Source: Deltaproteobacteria bacterium RIFCSPHIGHO2_02_FULL_40_28
Lineage (GTDB): Bacteria; UBA10199; 2-12-FULL-40-28
Direction of reading: 5' to 3'
Assembly: GCA_001798135.1 (NCBI GenBank)
Contig: MGRJ01000029.1
Coordinates: forward strand, 1-45,863
Length of the DNA stretch: 45,863 nucleotides
Shown: positions 16,431 through 24,527 of the stretch, one piece after another
Layout: the number at the start of each line of letters is the position of its first letter
Position numbering within the stretch: the stretch's first letter is position 1
The notes under the pieces: generated by a model
Told to the model about the DNA's origin: nothing
What the model saw: only the letters and a program-made list of their open reading frames with translations
Databases searched by the model: none
Translations under genes and position numbers: made by a program

Positions 16431-16455
16431 TGTAGGGGCGCCCATTGGCGCGCCC
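16431..16455. repeat. TAGGGGC-type palindrome (family C)
   Basis: TGTAGGGGCGCC pairs imperfectly with GGCGCGCCC across the short loop CATT. It lies just downstream (3' side) of the CHAP-like gene on the minus strand. Confidence 0.55.
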
Positions 16456-16482
16456 TCAAGATCTTCCACCCCCTTTAAGACG

Positions 16483-17322
16483 TTATGTTATCGTTACAAA
16501 AGGTCTGGCCACATAGGTTCGGTAATTATTTTTAGGATTCATGGTGATGGTTGTAACTTTTCCCTGAGATTGATGTGCTCCGTACAATTTTATTTTTCCA
16601 TCTGGTAGCACTGCTTCTACAATGCCCGCATGGCCAATGAGCATTTTTTCACCAGTGTCTTTATTGGTTCCCCAGTACCAGTATTGAATCACATCACCAG
16701 GTTGTGCTTCTGGTAGAGTGATTTCCCGTCCAATGCCATAGTTGGCAATAGCACCTACCGGCCCTTTAATTTTGGTATCATTTTTTGCAACAAGGGTAGG
16801 AATTTGATCTGCCTTACAAACAACCATGCATTGCCTTTTAAAATCTTCCTGGCTTGTTGCATCTACATGGTCTGCATAACCGCAAGTTTCCAAACATTCC
16901 CACACAAAGGTAACACAGTTATATGTTCCTTTAGTTCCGGTTCCATAAGGTGTTCCTCGAAATTCTTCTACTTTGGTTAAATCAATTCCTACTTGGGCTG
17001 GAAGAGATTCACAAAAGGGATCATTACTTGTCATCGCGCAAATATTTCTTATATGGCCAGAAGGAGGGGTAATATCCAAAGACATGGGAGGTTGTTCAGT
17101 GTAGGTATCCGTACAAAGTGGAGTGTCATAAAATACAAAATTTTCTGGGTTAGTTGAAGCTGGTGTTTCTGCAGGGGTAACAGACTCTGATGGGGTAGCC
17201 CCCGAAGGAGCGAGCCCCAATGGGGCGGGCGGATCTTCACACACACCGGGTTCGGGCGTAGCCCCAGTTATTGCGCTTGTAAAGTCATTCCAGCTATTCC
17301 ACCAGCTCATACTGGAATACAC
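16483..17322 (-). CDS. Secreted CHAP/NlpC-P60-like cysteine amidase or peptidase
   Basis: The 279-residue product has a C-terminal papain-like fold of the CHAP/NlpC type. The probable nucleophile is Cys in TYNCVTFVWECLE, the general base His is in LIGHAGIVEAV, and AQPGDVIQYWYWG is the usual strand before it. Such enzymes cut peptidoglycan peptides or amide bonds. The N-terminal 60 residues are Pro/Ser/Thr-rich and partly encoded by palindromes. The listed start is GTG 17322, with ATG 17310 as an alternative. In the same frame just upstream lies LIKWPLGILLAVYSS, a good signal-peptide core without a standard start codon, so the true start may be further upstream or non-canonical. Confidence 0.72.
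   Translation of the reverse strand: MYSSMSWWNSWNDFTSAITGATPEPGVCEDPPAPLGLAPSGATPSESVTPAETPASTNPENFVFYDTPLCTDTYTEQPPMSLDITPPSGHIRNICAMTSNDPFCESLPAQVGIDLTKVEEFRGTPYGTGTKGTYNCVTFVWECLETCGYADHVDATSQEDFKRQCMVVCKADQIPTLVAKNDTKIKGPVGAIANYGIGREITLPEAQPGDVIQYWYWGTNKDTGEKMLIGHAGIVEAVLPDGKIKLYGAHQSQGKVTTITMNPKNNYRTYVARPFVTIT
17191..17230. repeat. Palindromic sequence inside the CHAP-like gene
   Basis: GGGGTAGCCCC and GCCCCAATGGGGC are two adjoining small palindromes, read on the minus strand as PPAPLGLAPSGATP. They sit in the non-conserved Pro-rich linker and may be another repeat-derived insertion. Confidence 0.4.
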
Positions 17323-17416
17323 AGCAAGTAGAATGCCAAGAGGCCATTTTATAAGCTTGTGAAATAATACTAGATTTTGAGATTAACGAGGGGGGTGGGT
17401 GCTAGAAATTTGACGC

Positions 17417-17575
17417 TTAAGGTTTAGGATCGTCGTGATCCCCTTTAATGGAGTTTTTGAAGTTTTTAAAGAATTGACCAATACCACGGCCCAACTCTGG
17501 CAAGCGTTTGGGGCCGAAGATGATGATAACAACGGCTACAATTAAAACAATTTCCCATGGTCCTAAGCGAAACAT
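17417..17575 (-). CDS. tatA: TatA/TatE-family twin-arginine translocase subunit
   Basis: This 52-residue protein starts MFRLGPWEIVLIVAVVIIIFGPKRLPELGRGIGQ-type. It has a short N-terminal transmembrane helix, the FGPKRLPELG hinge, then the amphipathic helix FFKNFKNSIKG and an acidic tail (DHDDPKP). That is the complete signature of TatA, which forms the pore for folded Tat substrates. It is shorter than many TatA proteins (60-90 residues) but complete. TTAGGATG before the ATG may serve as ribosome binding site. No tatC or tatB is adjacent. It is divergent from the mraZ promoter. Confidence 0.93.
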   Translation of the reverse strand: MFRLGPWEIVLIVAVVIIIFGPKRLPELGRGIGQFFKNFKNSIKGDHDDPKP

Positions 17576-17618
17576 AATTGCATCCTAATCTCTTCAATAA
17601 GGGACGTCAATGGTTGTC

Positions 17619-17647
17619 TTGACAAGGGAAGGAATTGTGTTTACTCT
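17619..17647 (+). promoter_or_regulatory. Promoter of the dcw cluster
   Basis: A perfect -35 TTGACA at 17619-17624 is followed after 17 bases by TACTCT at 17642-17647 as a weak -10. Transcription would start near 17654, just before the MraZ boxes. The -35 lies in a small inverted repeat (TTGTC/GACAA). Confidence 0.6.
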
Positions 17648-17655
17648 GCCCAAAA

Positions 17656-17684
17656 GGTGGTATAAAGTGGTATAAGAGGGTGTG
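17656..17684 (+). promoter_or_regulatory. Tandem MraZ-binding boxes
   Basis: GGTGGTATAA, AGTGGTATAA and GAGGGTGTGC lie head to tail with a 10-base period directly before mraZ. MraZ proteins are known to bind GTGG/TGGG-containing direct repeats at about 10-bp spacing upstream of their own gene. Placement overlapping the initial transcribed region suggests autorepression of the cluster. Confidence 0.7.
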
Positions 17685-17690
17685 CATGGT

Positions 17691-18131
17691 ATGTTTCGTG
17701 GGAGATATGAACATAGCATTGATACGAAGGGAAGAAGCTCGATTCCTTCACGGTTTCGTGAGGTCTTGGTGGCTAACTACGACGAGCGCCTTATTATCAC
17801 CAACTTTGATGGCTGTTTGTGGGCCTATCCTGTGGCCGAATGGCAGGTAATTGAAAATAAAGTGGCAGCCCTTCCTCAGTTCAAAGAGGAAGTAAGGGCC
17901 TTGCAAAGAGTATTTATTTCGGCGGCAACCGAATGCCCTATCGATAAACAAGGACGTATTTTGATCCCTCCCACCCTGCGGGAGTATGCAGCTTTGAAAA
18001 ATGAAATCGTGTTTGTGGGAATGATTAAACGCATTGAAATTTGGTCGAAGGCTCGTTGGAAAGATGTGTTTGATGATTCTCAAAAACAAATGGTTAGTCT
18101 CACTAAAAGTTTGGCGGACTTGGGATTATAA
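17691..18131 (+). CDS. mraZ: MraZ, transcriptional regulator of the dcw cluster
   Basis: The 146-residue product has two AbrB-like swapped-hairpin halves. These are MFRGRYEHSIDTKGRSSIPSRFR at the N-terminus and ATECPIDKQGRILIPPTLREYA at about residues 80-100, both with the family D.KGR..IP..LR motif. MraZ forms a ring and binds tandem boxes in its own promoter, as found here. I chose ATG 17691 rather than the GTG three codons upstream because MFRG is the family start. Its TAA is followed directly by the ATG of the STAS gene, which indicates tight coupling. Confidence 0.95.
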   Translation: MFRGRYEHSIDTKGRSSIPSRFREVLVANYDERLIITNFDGCLWAYPVAEWQVIENKVAALPQFKEEVRALQRVFISAATECPIDKQGRILIPPTLREYAALKNEIVFVGMIKRIEIWSKARWKDVFDDSQKQMVSLTKSLADLGL

Positions 18132-18548
18132 ATGATCGATTGCACCAAAGTTTCTGATATTTCTATTCTCCATGTGTATGGAGAGGTAACGCTTTTAGAA
18201 TTAGAACTGATCCAAAAAATGATTACCTCTTTCAAAAAATGCAGATTTAGAAAATTTTTGCTCGATTTAGCACAAGTTGATCATATTCATTTCAAAGCCA
18301 TTCAAAGCCTGGTGGCAGAAGCCCAATCGCTTCGCAGCATTAATGGAGATATCAAAATTGTTCATCCCAACAAACAAACGCGTGAAATTCTTAAATTCAC
18401 GGGGGCAGATCAAAGTTTAGAAGATTATTCCACTATTTCCGAAGCTATTTTAAGTTTTCTGAAAAATCCAGGGCCAGAACATGCTGGAGCTATGAACTGG
18501 GCTGGCGAGGCATCGGGAAACCCCGATCCTGTTGTATCAATGAATTAG
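18132..18548 (+). CDS. STAS-domain protein inserted between mraZ and rsmH
   Basis: The 138-residue product matches the STAS/anti-anti-sigma fold. Strand VSDISILHVYGEVT is followed by helix LLELELIQKMITSF, strand RKFLLDLAQVDHIHF, helix KAIQSLVAEAQSLRSI, strand GDIKIVHP and helix KQTREILKFTGADQ. The usual D-S-S/T-G phosphorylation loop is replaced by H53-F54-K55-A56, so control by a SpoIIAB-type kinase is unlikely. The last 30 residues are a non-conserved Gly/Pro/Asn tail. The gene starts at the base after the mraZ stop and is ten bases from rsmH, so it belongs to the dcw operon. Such a gene is not part of the standard cluster; a regulatory or scaffolding role is inference. Confidence 0.75.
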   Translation: MIDCTKVSDISILHVYGEVTLLELELIQKMITSFKKCRFRKFLLDLAQVDHIHFKAIQSLVAEAQSLRSINGDIKIVHPNKQTREILKFTGADQSLEDYSTISEAILSFLKNPGPEHAGAMNWAGEASGNPDPVVSMN

Positions 18549-18557
18549 TTCCATGGG

Positions 18558-19436
18558 ATGCACATCACTGTTTTAAGAAAAGTTGCGGTTGATTTTTTGG
18601 TAACCAACCCTTCCGGGTATTACCTGGATGTAACAGGTGGAGCTGGAGGACATGCCGAAGAAATTTTAAAAAAGCTGGATCTCAATGGACGTTTAATTGT
18701 GTGTGATCAAGACCCGAAAGCTGTAGATCTTTTAAGTACAAAATTTTCAGATTCTAGAGTTGAGGTAAGAAGAGCTAGGTTTTCAGAGGTCTTTGAAAAA
18801 AAAGAAAACTTTGATGGCATTTTGGCTGATCTTGGAATTTCTAGTAATCAACTTGATGATGCCCAAAGGGGGCTTTCTTTTTTAAGAGACGGTCCTCTTG
18901 ATATGAGGCTTAATCCAAATGAAACAGAAACCGCAGCCCATGTTATTATGGAACGAAGTGAGGAAGAACTTGCTAATATTTTTTTCCATTTTGGAGAAGA
19001 AAGGTATTCACGCAAAATAGCCAAGGCCATTGTAAGGGTGAGAGCCCATCAAGAATTTAAAACCACCTTCGATCTCAAAGAGATAGTGGAAAAAGAATTA
19101 GGGCCGCTTTACCGAAGACAAAAAATTCATCCAGCAACACGGATTTTTCAGGCTCTTCGAATTTTTGTAAACGATGAGATGGAAGAATTAAAAAAACTAC
19201 TCTCTGGAATTAAAAATCACCTTTCAAAAGGAGGAAGAGCTGTAGTGATTTCATTTCATTCCTTGGAGGATAGGGAAGTAAAAAAAGCTTTTAACGAAGT
19301 GGTTAGTTCCGAAGGGATAACCCAAGGTTTTAAACGCATCACTAAAAAACCAGTGGTGCCAACAGATTTAGAAATTAAAGAAAACCCTCGCGCACGCAGT
19401 GCAAAACTAAGGGTTTTAGAGCGGAGGATAACTTGA
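18558..19436 (+). CDS. rsmH: RsmH (MraW), 16S rRNA m4C1402 methyltransferase
   Basis: The 292-residue product N4-methylates cytidine 1402 of 16S rRNA using S-adenosylmethionine. Seen are MHITVLRKVAVDFL, the SAM-binding loop DVTGGAGGHAEEIL, the acidic CDQDPKAV, ADLGISSNQLDDAQRGLSF, GPLDMRLN, HPATRIFQALRIFVNDE and VISFHSLEDREVK. The length is slightly short but complete. The Shine-Dalgarno is poor, so translation may depend on the upstream STAS gene. The TGA overlaps the TTG start of ftsL. Confidence 0.96.
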   Translation: MHITVLRKVAVDFLVTNPSGYYLDVTGGAGGHAEEILKKLDLNGRLIVCDQDPKAVDLLSTKFSDSRVEVRRARFSEVFEKKENFDGILADLGISSNQLDDAQRGLSFLRDGPLDMRLNPNETETAAHVIMERSEEELANIFFHFGEERYSRKIAKAIVRVRAHQEFKTTFDLKEIVEKELGPLYRRQKIHPATRIFQALRIFVNDEMEELKKLLSGIKNHLSKGGRAVVISFHSLEDREVKKAFNEVVSSEGITQGFKRITKKPVVPTDLEIKENPRARSAKLRVLERRIT

Positions 19437-19780
19437 GTCGTATTCTTTCATCGCAAATGCTGGGTAGGGATTTAATGAAAAGACAAAGAGCCTATACCAA
19501 GGATGATTTTTTTAGAAATAAAACTGTACTGCGAATTCTTTTTTTAGTCGCCTTTGCTTCTACCTTGTGTCTGTTCTACATTTGGTCACGCGTACAAATT
19601 GTACAAACCGGATACGAGCTTAACATCTTAAGATCCAAACAGCATCTTTTAGAGGAAGAAAATAGAAGACTAAAACTAGAGGTGGCAACACTTAAATCCC
19701 CTACTCGTCTCTCAAGCATTGCAACAGGCAAGTTAGGGATGGTTGCTACCCCCATCAATCGTGTTCAAGCCCTGGAGTAA
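19433..19780 (+). CDS. ftsL: FtsL, bitopic divisome protein
   Basis: The 115-residue product has a basic cytoplasmic N-terminus (KRQRAYTKDDFFRNK), a single membrane helix (TVLRILFLVAFASTLCLFYIW), then a periplasmic coiled coil (GYELNILRSKQHLLEEENRRLKLE). It ends SPTRLSSIATGKLGM, the typical FtsL/LytB-fold ending. FtsL joins FtsQ and FtsB and activates FtsW/FtsI. I keep TTG 19433 because GGAGG lies six bases before it and it overlaps the rsmH stop (TTGA). ATG 19457 is a possible alternative. Confidence 0.9.
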   Translation: MSRILSSQMLGRDLMKRQRAYTKDDFFRNKTVLRILFLVAFASTLCLFYIWSRVQIVQTGYELNILRSKQHLLEEENRRLKLEVATLKSPTRLSSIATGKLGMVATPINRVQALE

Positions 19781-19782
19781 GA

Positions 19783-21552
19783 ATGAGAGAGGTTAGCCAG
19801 ACATCTCTTAAAATGATTAAAATTAGGATTCTCATGATCAATTTTTGTCTGGGAATTTTTTTAATTCTCATTTTGTTTCGAGGGTATCAGCTTCACATTG
19901 TCGAAAATGCCCAGGTAGAAAATTTAGCCTTAAAACAATACCAGGCAACCCTACCCATAGAACCTAAAAGAGGGTCTATCTATGATCGCAATGGACATCC
20001 CTTAGCCATGGATGTTCAAACGATTTCAATTGCACTGCACCCCTTACAAATTGGGGATAAAAACAAAGTCATTTCTGAATTATCACGTATTCTTTCCATT
20101 CCTGTTCAAAAAATTTGGCCAAAAATTAATTCTCATAAAAAATTTGAGTGGCTTGTCCGCCGGATAGATTTGGATAAAGGAAACGAAGTTGCCAATCTTA
20201 AATTAAAAGGAGTTTCTACTGTTTCTGAATATCGCAGGTTTTATCCCAATAAAGAATTGGCAGGAAATGTTTTGGGAGCTGTAGGTTATGATGCCAAAGC
20301 CTTGGGAGGGCTAGAGTTGTCCCTCGATTCTTTTCTTAAATCTTCATCAAGTCGTGTTGTAGCCAGCCGTGATGCTAAAGGCAGGCTTTACACATCCATT
20401 GAAAACCAGGAAACAAATCACAATGTGTATTTAACCTTGGATATGAATTTACAATTTATTGCCGAAAAATATCTATGGGAGACAGGAAAAAAATATAAGG
20501 CAGCTTCGGGTTTTGCAATGATTGCCAACCCCCGCACAGGTGAACTTTTAGCTGTAGCCAATTATCCATCTTTTAATCCCAATGTTTATTGGGAATATGC
20601 ACAAGCTTCTTGGAAAAATCATGCTTTTATTGATAGCTTTGAACCCGGATCCACTTTTAAACCTTTTATTGTGGCAGCAGGTTTAGAATCACATAAAATT
20701 AAAATAGGGGATAAATTTTATTGTGAAAATGGGAATTACAAAGTGGGTAATCGAGTTATTAGAGATCACAATCCCTATGGGACTCTTACTCTGGGTGAAA
20801 TTGTAAAATATTCTTCTAATATTGGAGTAACTAAAATTGGTGAAAAAGTGGGAAAGGATTTTTTCTATAAAACCATGATTGATTTTGGTTTTAGCCAAGC
20901 TTCGGGTCTTGGGTATCCCTTAGAATCAAGTGGTTTTGTGCCACACAAATCAAAATGGAAAGAAATTGATAGAAGTAATATGGCCTTTGGGCAAGGGTTA
21001 ACTGTTAACGGGCTTCAGATGCTTAAAGCTTATTCTACTTTAGCTAATGAAGGCAATTTGATGCGACCTATTTTAGTAGGTCGTGTGACTGCTGTGGCAG
21101 GTGATGTTGTTTTAGAAAACAAACCCATTGTGGAACGTCAGGTTGTTAGCAGTGATGTTGCGAAATCTCTTTCCTCTATGTTGATAGATGTTGTTGGTGC
21201 TGGCACAGGAAGGCTTGCAGCGATCGAAGGATTTTCTGTGGCAGGCAAAACAGGCACAGCACAAAAAGTTAATCCTAAAACACGCACCTATGATGAACAT
21301 AATTATGTGAGTTCCTTCATTGGTTATATTCCAGCAAAAAAACCTGAGTATGTTATTTATGTTGTGTACGATTCGCCACAACCTATTCATACAGGGGGCG
21401 CTGTTGCAGCTCCTGTTTTTAAAGGAATTGCACAAGAGGCTTTGGCTTATAAAGGGCTGATGCGCGAAGAAATTAAATTGGCTAATCGAAGTTTCAGTCA
21501 GGATATGAGTCGGGATGTGACTGTGGTGGACCACACTGTGGTGGATCAATGA
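19783..21552 (+). CDS. ftsI: FtsI (PBP3), septal peptidoglycan transpeptidase
   Basis: The 589-residue class B penicillin-binding protein has one N-terminal membrane helix (MINFCLGIFLILILFRGYQL). A pedestal domain begins at RGSIYDRNG, and the transpeptidase domain carries the active-site motif S290-T-F-K, S344-S-N and K489-T-G. It cross-links peptidoglycan at the septum with FtsW. No PASTA domain follows, which fits Gram-negative-type FtsI. The gene starts two bases after ftsL and its stop overlaps murE by ATGA. Confidence 0.96.
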   Translation: MREVSQTSLKMIKIRILMINFCLGIFLILILFRGYQLHIVENAQVENLALKQYQATLPIEPKRGSIYDRNGHPLAMDVQTISIALHPLQIGDKNKVISELSRILSIPVQKIWPKINSHKKFEWLVRRIDLDKGNEVANLKLKGVSTVSEYRRFYPNKELAGNVLGAVGYDAKALGGLELSLDSFLKSSSSRVVASRDAKGRLYTSIENQETNHNVYLTLDMNLQFIAEKYLWETGKKYKAASGFAMIANPRTGELLAVANYPSFNPNVYWEYAQASWKNHAFIDSFEPGSTFKPFIVAAGLESHKIKIGDKFYCENGNYKVGNRVIRDHNPYGTLTLGEIVKYSSNIGVTKIGEKVGKDFFYKTMIDFGFSQASGLGYPLESSGFVPHKSKWKEIDRSNMAFGQGLTVNGLQMLKAYSTLANEGNLMRPILVGRVTAVAGDVVLENKPIVERQVVSSDVAKSLSSMLIDVVGAGTGRLAAIEGFSVAGKTGTAQKVNPKTRTYDEHNYVSSFIGYIPAKKPEYVIYVVYDSPQPIHTGGAVAAPVFKGIAQEALAYKGLMREEIKLANRSFSQDMSRDVTVVDHTVVDQ

Positions 21553-23045
21553 AACTTTCTTTTTTGGTAGATCAGCTTACAGGCGTTAAAGCCAAAGGGG
21601 ACATTGAAATTGAAATTACGGATATTGCTTTTCATACACAAGATGTGATGAAAGGCTCCCTCTTTGTGGCAATGCCAGGCACAAAAAATGATGGCAGAAG
21701 CTACATTCCAGAGGCTGTAGCCAGGGGCGCTAGTGCTGTTGTTTTTGAGGGATCGTTCTTTGACAATTTGGAAGCCGCGCAAATCCGGGTTTTGGGAGCA
21801 AGATCTATTTTAGCTGCACTTTCTGCCAAGTGGTTTGGCTCTCCCACAAAAAAAATGTATGTATGCGGTATTACAGGTACCAATGGCAAAACAAGTTTAA
21901 CCTACATGATGGAGAAAATTTGGTTGCAAGAGGGCCTTATGGTTGGAGTGAGTGGAACCATTAATACGCGTTATCATCAAACAGTAGTGCCCTCAAGTCA
22001 CACCACTCCCGAATCCCGGGTTTTGCAGGAAATGTTTTCTCAAATGCATCAGGCAGGGGTGGGTTATGTAGCCTTGGAAGTTTCTTCACATGCTCTGATG
22101 CAACATCGAACAGACTGTATTGATTTTGATATGGGGGTATTTACCAATTTAACCCAAGATCATTTGGATTATCATCCCAGCATGGAAGATTATTATCTCG
22201 CCAAAGAAATTTTTTTTACCAAACTTTTACCTGCAAGTGTGAAGCAAAACAAGATGGCTGTGATTGGGATAGATGATATTTATGGAAAAAGATTATTCCA
22301 AAAAATAAAAAATTCATCCTTAAAGGTCGTAAGCTACGGGTTTTGCGATCAAGCAGACTATGTGATTAAAAAGTTTTCCTATTCTTCAAAGGGGATGGAG
22401 GCAAAAGTTAAAAGTTTAGAGGGAGAAATTAATTTTTTTACCCCACTTTTAGGTAAGTTTAATCTTCTTAATTTATTGGCAGCTTTTTTAGCAGCTAAAC
22501 ATTCAGAAGTGAAAGAAGATAAAATACTCCAGGCTTTTGCCGCCATGCCCTCTGTGCCAGGTCGATTAGAAAGAATTTCGGATAGGCAAGGGAGATTGAT
22601 TTTTGTAGATTATGCTCACACGCCCGATGCTCTCAAAAATGTTTTAGAAACTTTAAAAGAATTACCACACAAAAAAATCATTACTGTTTTTGGTTGTGGG
22701 GGAGATCGGGATACGAAAAAAAGACCTTTAATGGGCATGGAGGTGGGGAAGCTTTCTGATATTTGTCTTGTTACCTCTGATAATCCACGTACAGAAAATC
22801 CTCAAAAAATTGTTGATGAGATTATCCCGGGATTAAAAAAATCGGGCCAGAAAGAAATGAGGGATAAAAAGGGATATGTGGTGGAATTGGATCGACGAAA
22901 GGCATTACAAATGGCCCTGGAAATTTCAGCTCCAGGGGATATTTTGCTGGTTGCAGGAAAAGGACACGAAGATTATCAGATTATAGGAGATAAAAAATTT
23001 CCATTCTCGGATCAAAAAATTTTATTGAAACTATTATCCGGGTGA
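21549..23045 (+). CDS. murE: MurE, UDP-MurNAc-L-Ala-D-Glu:meso-diaminopimelate ligase
   Basis: The 498-residue Mur ligase adds the third residue of the stem peptide. The ATP loop is CGITGTNGKTSLTYM. The signature D411-N-P-R marks the meso-diaminopimelate rather than lysine specificity. SSHALMQHRTDCIDFD, NLTQDHLDYH and GKGHEDYQI are other family blocks. The start overlaps ftsI by ATGA. The stop is followed by repeats, the first gap of any size in the cluster. Confidence 0.97.
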   Translation: MKLSFLVDQLTGVKAKGDIEIEITDIAFHTQDVMKGSLFVAMPGTKNDGRSYIPEAVARGASAVVFEGSFFDNLEAAQIRVLGARSILAALSAKWFGSPTKKMYVCGITGTNGKTSLTYMMEKIWLQEGLMVGVSGTINTRYHQTVVPSSHTTPESRVLQEMFSQMHQAGVGYVALEVSSHALMQHRTDCIDFDMGVFTNLTQDHLDYHPSMEDYYLAKEIFFTKLLPASVKQNKMAVIGIDDIYGKRLFQKIKNSSLKVVSYGFCDQADYVIKKFSYSSKGMEAKVKSLEGEINFFTPLLGKFNLLNLLAAFLAAKHSEVKEDKILQAFAAMPSVPGRLERISDRQGRLIFVDYAHTPDALKNVLETLKELPHKKIITVFGCGGDRDTKKRPLMGMEVGKLSDICLVTSDNPRTENPQKIVDEIIPGLKKSGQKEMRDKKGYVVELDRRKALQMALEISAPGDILLVAGKGHEDYQIIGDKKFPFSDQKILLKLLSG

Positions 23046-23055
23046 CGCTGTCTTG

Positions 23056-23125
23056 TCCCCTCCCCCTTGAGGGGGGAGGGTTAGGGAGAGGGTGGGTTCT
23101 GTCATTCCCATGAAAATGGGAATCC
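23056..23125. repeat. Family B palindrome followed by a half copy of the GTCATTCCC palindrome (family A)
   Basis: CCCCTCCCCCTTGAGGGGGGAG with the tail GGGTTAGGGAGAGGGTG is followed by GTCATTCCCATGAAAATGGGAAT. They fill the murE-murF gap. The hairpin could weaken transcription or protect mRNA ends inside the operon. Confidence 0.75.
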
Positions 23126-23146
23126 ATCTTTGAATCTAATTTTATT

Positions 23147-24526
23147 ATGAAATTAACTGTACAGGAAATTTTAAAGGTAACTGGTGGAAAGTTAATTCAA
23201 GGAAATTCTTCAGAAATTGTAACGGGCATTTCCACCGATTCACGTAAAATCCAAAAAGATGAATTTTATTTGGCCTTAAAAGGAAAACGTTTTGATGGAC
23301 ACCAGTTTGTAGAAGAAGTTTCCCAAAAGGCTCACGGGGTGATTATAGAAAATTTAAGCATACAAAAAATTTTAAAAAAAAATCCATCACTTCTGGCAAT
23401 TTTGGTTCCCAATACCTTAAAAGCCTTGGGAGATATAGCTTGCGCTTGGAGACAAAAATTTAATATTCCTGTTATTGCCATTACAGGCAGTAGTGGAAAA
23501 ACCTCAACAAAGGAAATGCTTTCTTTGTTTTTATCAACAAAAGGGAAGGTCTGCAAAACAGAGGGAAACTTAAACAACCTCATTGGTTTGCCATTAACTC
23601 TTTTTACACTCAATCAATCTCATCAATTTGTTGTTTTAGAAATGGGCATGAATGCCTTTGGTGAAATTAGAAGACTCACACAAATTGCACAACCCACTAT
23701 TGGTTTGATTACAAATGTGGGAGCAGCTCATTTAGAGGGAGTAGGAGATTTGGATGGAGTAGCTAGAGCCAAGGGGGAATTATTTGAAGAGCTCGATTCA
23801 AAAGCCTATGCTGTTATTAACCTTGATTGTCAGCGAACCAAAAATTTGTCCACGAAGGCGCAAAGAATTACTTATTCCATCCAAGATCAGGCTGATGTTT
23901 GGGTCAGTGATATCGAGTTTAGTGATGAAAAAAACAATTTCACCATTCATGACCATACCAGTATGACTCGTTTTTCACTTCCTGTGGTGGGATTTCATCA
24001 TCTAACTAATTTTGTAGCCAGTTATACTGTGAGTAAACTCTTGGGCGTGGGTGTGGATAAAATACAAAAAGCCTTGGGACAATTTCAACCGGTTCAAATG
24101 AGGGGAGAAGAAATTCAATTAAGCTTCATGACGATTTTAAATGATTGTTATAATGCCAATCCTGATTCTATGAAAATGGCGTTAGAAAATATGAAACTTA
24201 AATTTCCTTCACGAAGAAAAATCGCAGTGCTGGGAAGCATGCTAGAGTTAGGCAGTAAGGCAGATGAATATCATTATGAAGTGGGGTCTGATGCAAAAAA
24301 AAATAATGTTGAAATTCTTTTTGCCTATGGCCCTAGTGCAGAAAAAATACAATCAGGTTTTAGTTCATCAGCTAAAAATGTTTTTGTCTTTCAAGAGAAT
24401 CAAATGGATCAATTACTCAAAAAACTTGAGGTAAAAGTAAAAAAAGACGATGTAGTTTTAATCAAGGGTTCGCGGGGAATGAAATTAGAAAGAGTATTGG
24501 AATTTTTTTATCATCAGAGGAAATAA
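23147..24526 (+). CDS. murF: MurF, UDP-MurNAc-tripeptide:D-Ala-D-Ala ligase
   Basis: The 459-residue ligase completes the pentapeptide. Seen are the N-terminal substrate domain with STDSRKIQKDEFYLALKG.RFDGH, the ATP loop AITGSSGKTSTKEM, the TEGNLNNLIGLPLTL block, EMGMNAFGEI, TNVGAAHLE and NDCYNANPDSMKMAL. No clear Shine-Dalgarno precedes the ATG. mraY follows after one base beyond the stop, so they are co-translated. Confidence 0.97.
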   Translation: MKLTVQEILKVTGGKLIQGNSSEIVTGISTDSRKIQKDEFYLALKGKRFDGHQFVEEVSQKAHGVIIENLSIQKILKKNPSLLAILVPNTLKALGDIACAWRQKFNIPVIAITGSSGKTSTKEMLSLFLSTKGKVCKTEGNLNNLIGLPLTLFTLNQSHQFVVLEMGMNAFGEIRRLTQIAQPTIGLITNVGAAHLEGVGDLDGVARAKGELFEELDSKAYAVINLDCQRTKNLSTKAQRITYSIQDQADVWVSDIEFSDEKNNFTIHDHTSMTRFSLPVVGFHHLTNFVASYTVSKLLGVGVDKIQKALGQFQPVQMRGEEIQLSFMTILNDCYNANPDSMKMALENMKLKFPSRRKIAVLGSMLELGSKADEYHYEVGSDAKKNNVEILFAYGPSAEKIQSGFSSSAKNVFVFQENQMDQLLKKLEVKVKKDDVVLIKGSRGMKLERVLEFFYHQRK

Positions 24527-24527
24527 T

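Noticed and set aside
17403-17690. Riboswitch or leader peptide upstream of mraZ
   Set aside because: The region is filled by tatA on the other strand, a promoter and MraZ boxes. No riboswitch fold or attenuator is visible.
21112-21549. Minus-strand frame of 145 codons inside ftsI
   Set aside because: It overlaps the penicillin-binding domain of a clear gene and has a His/Asn/Ile-rich shadow composition.
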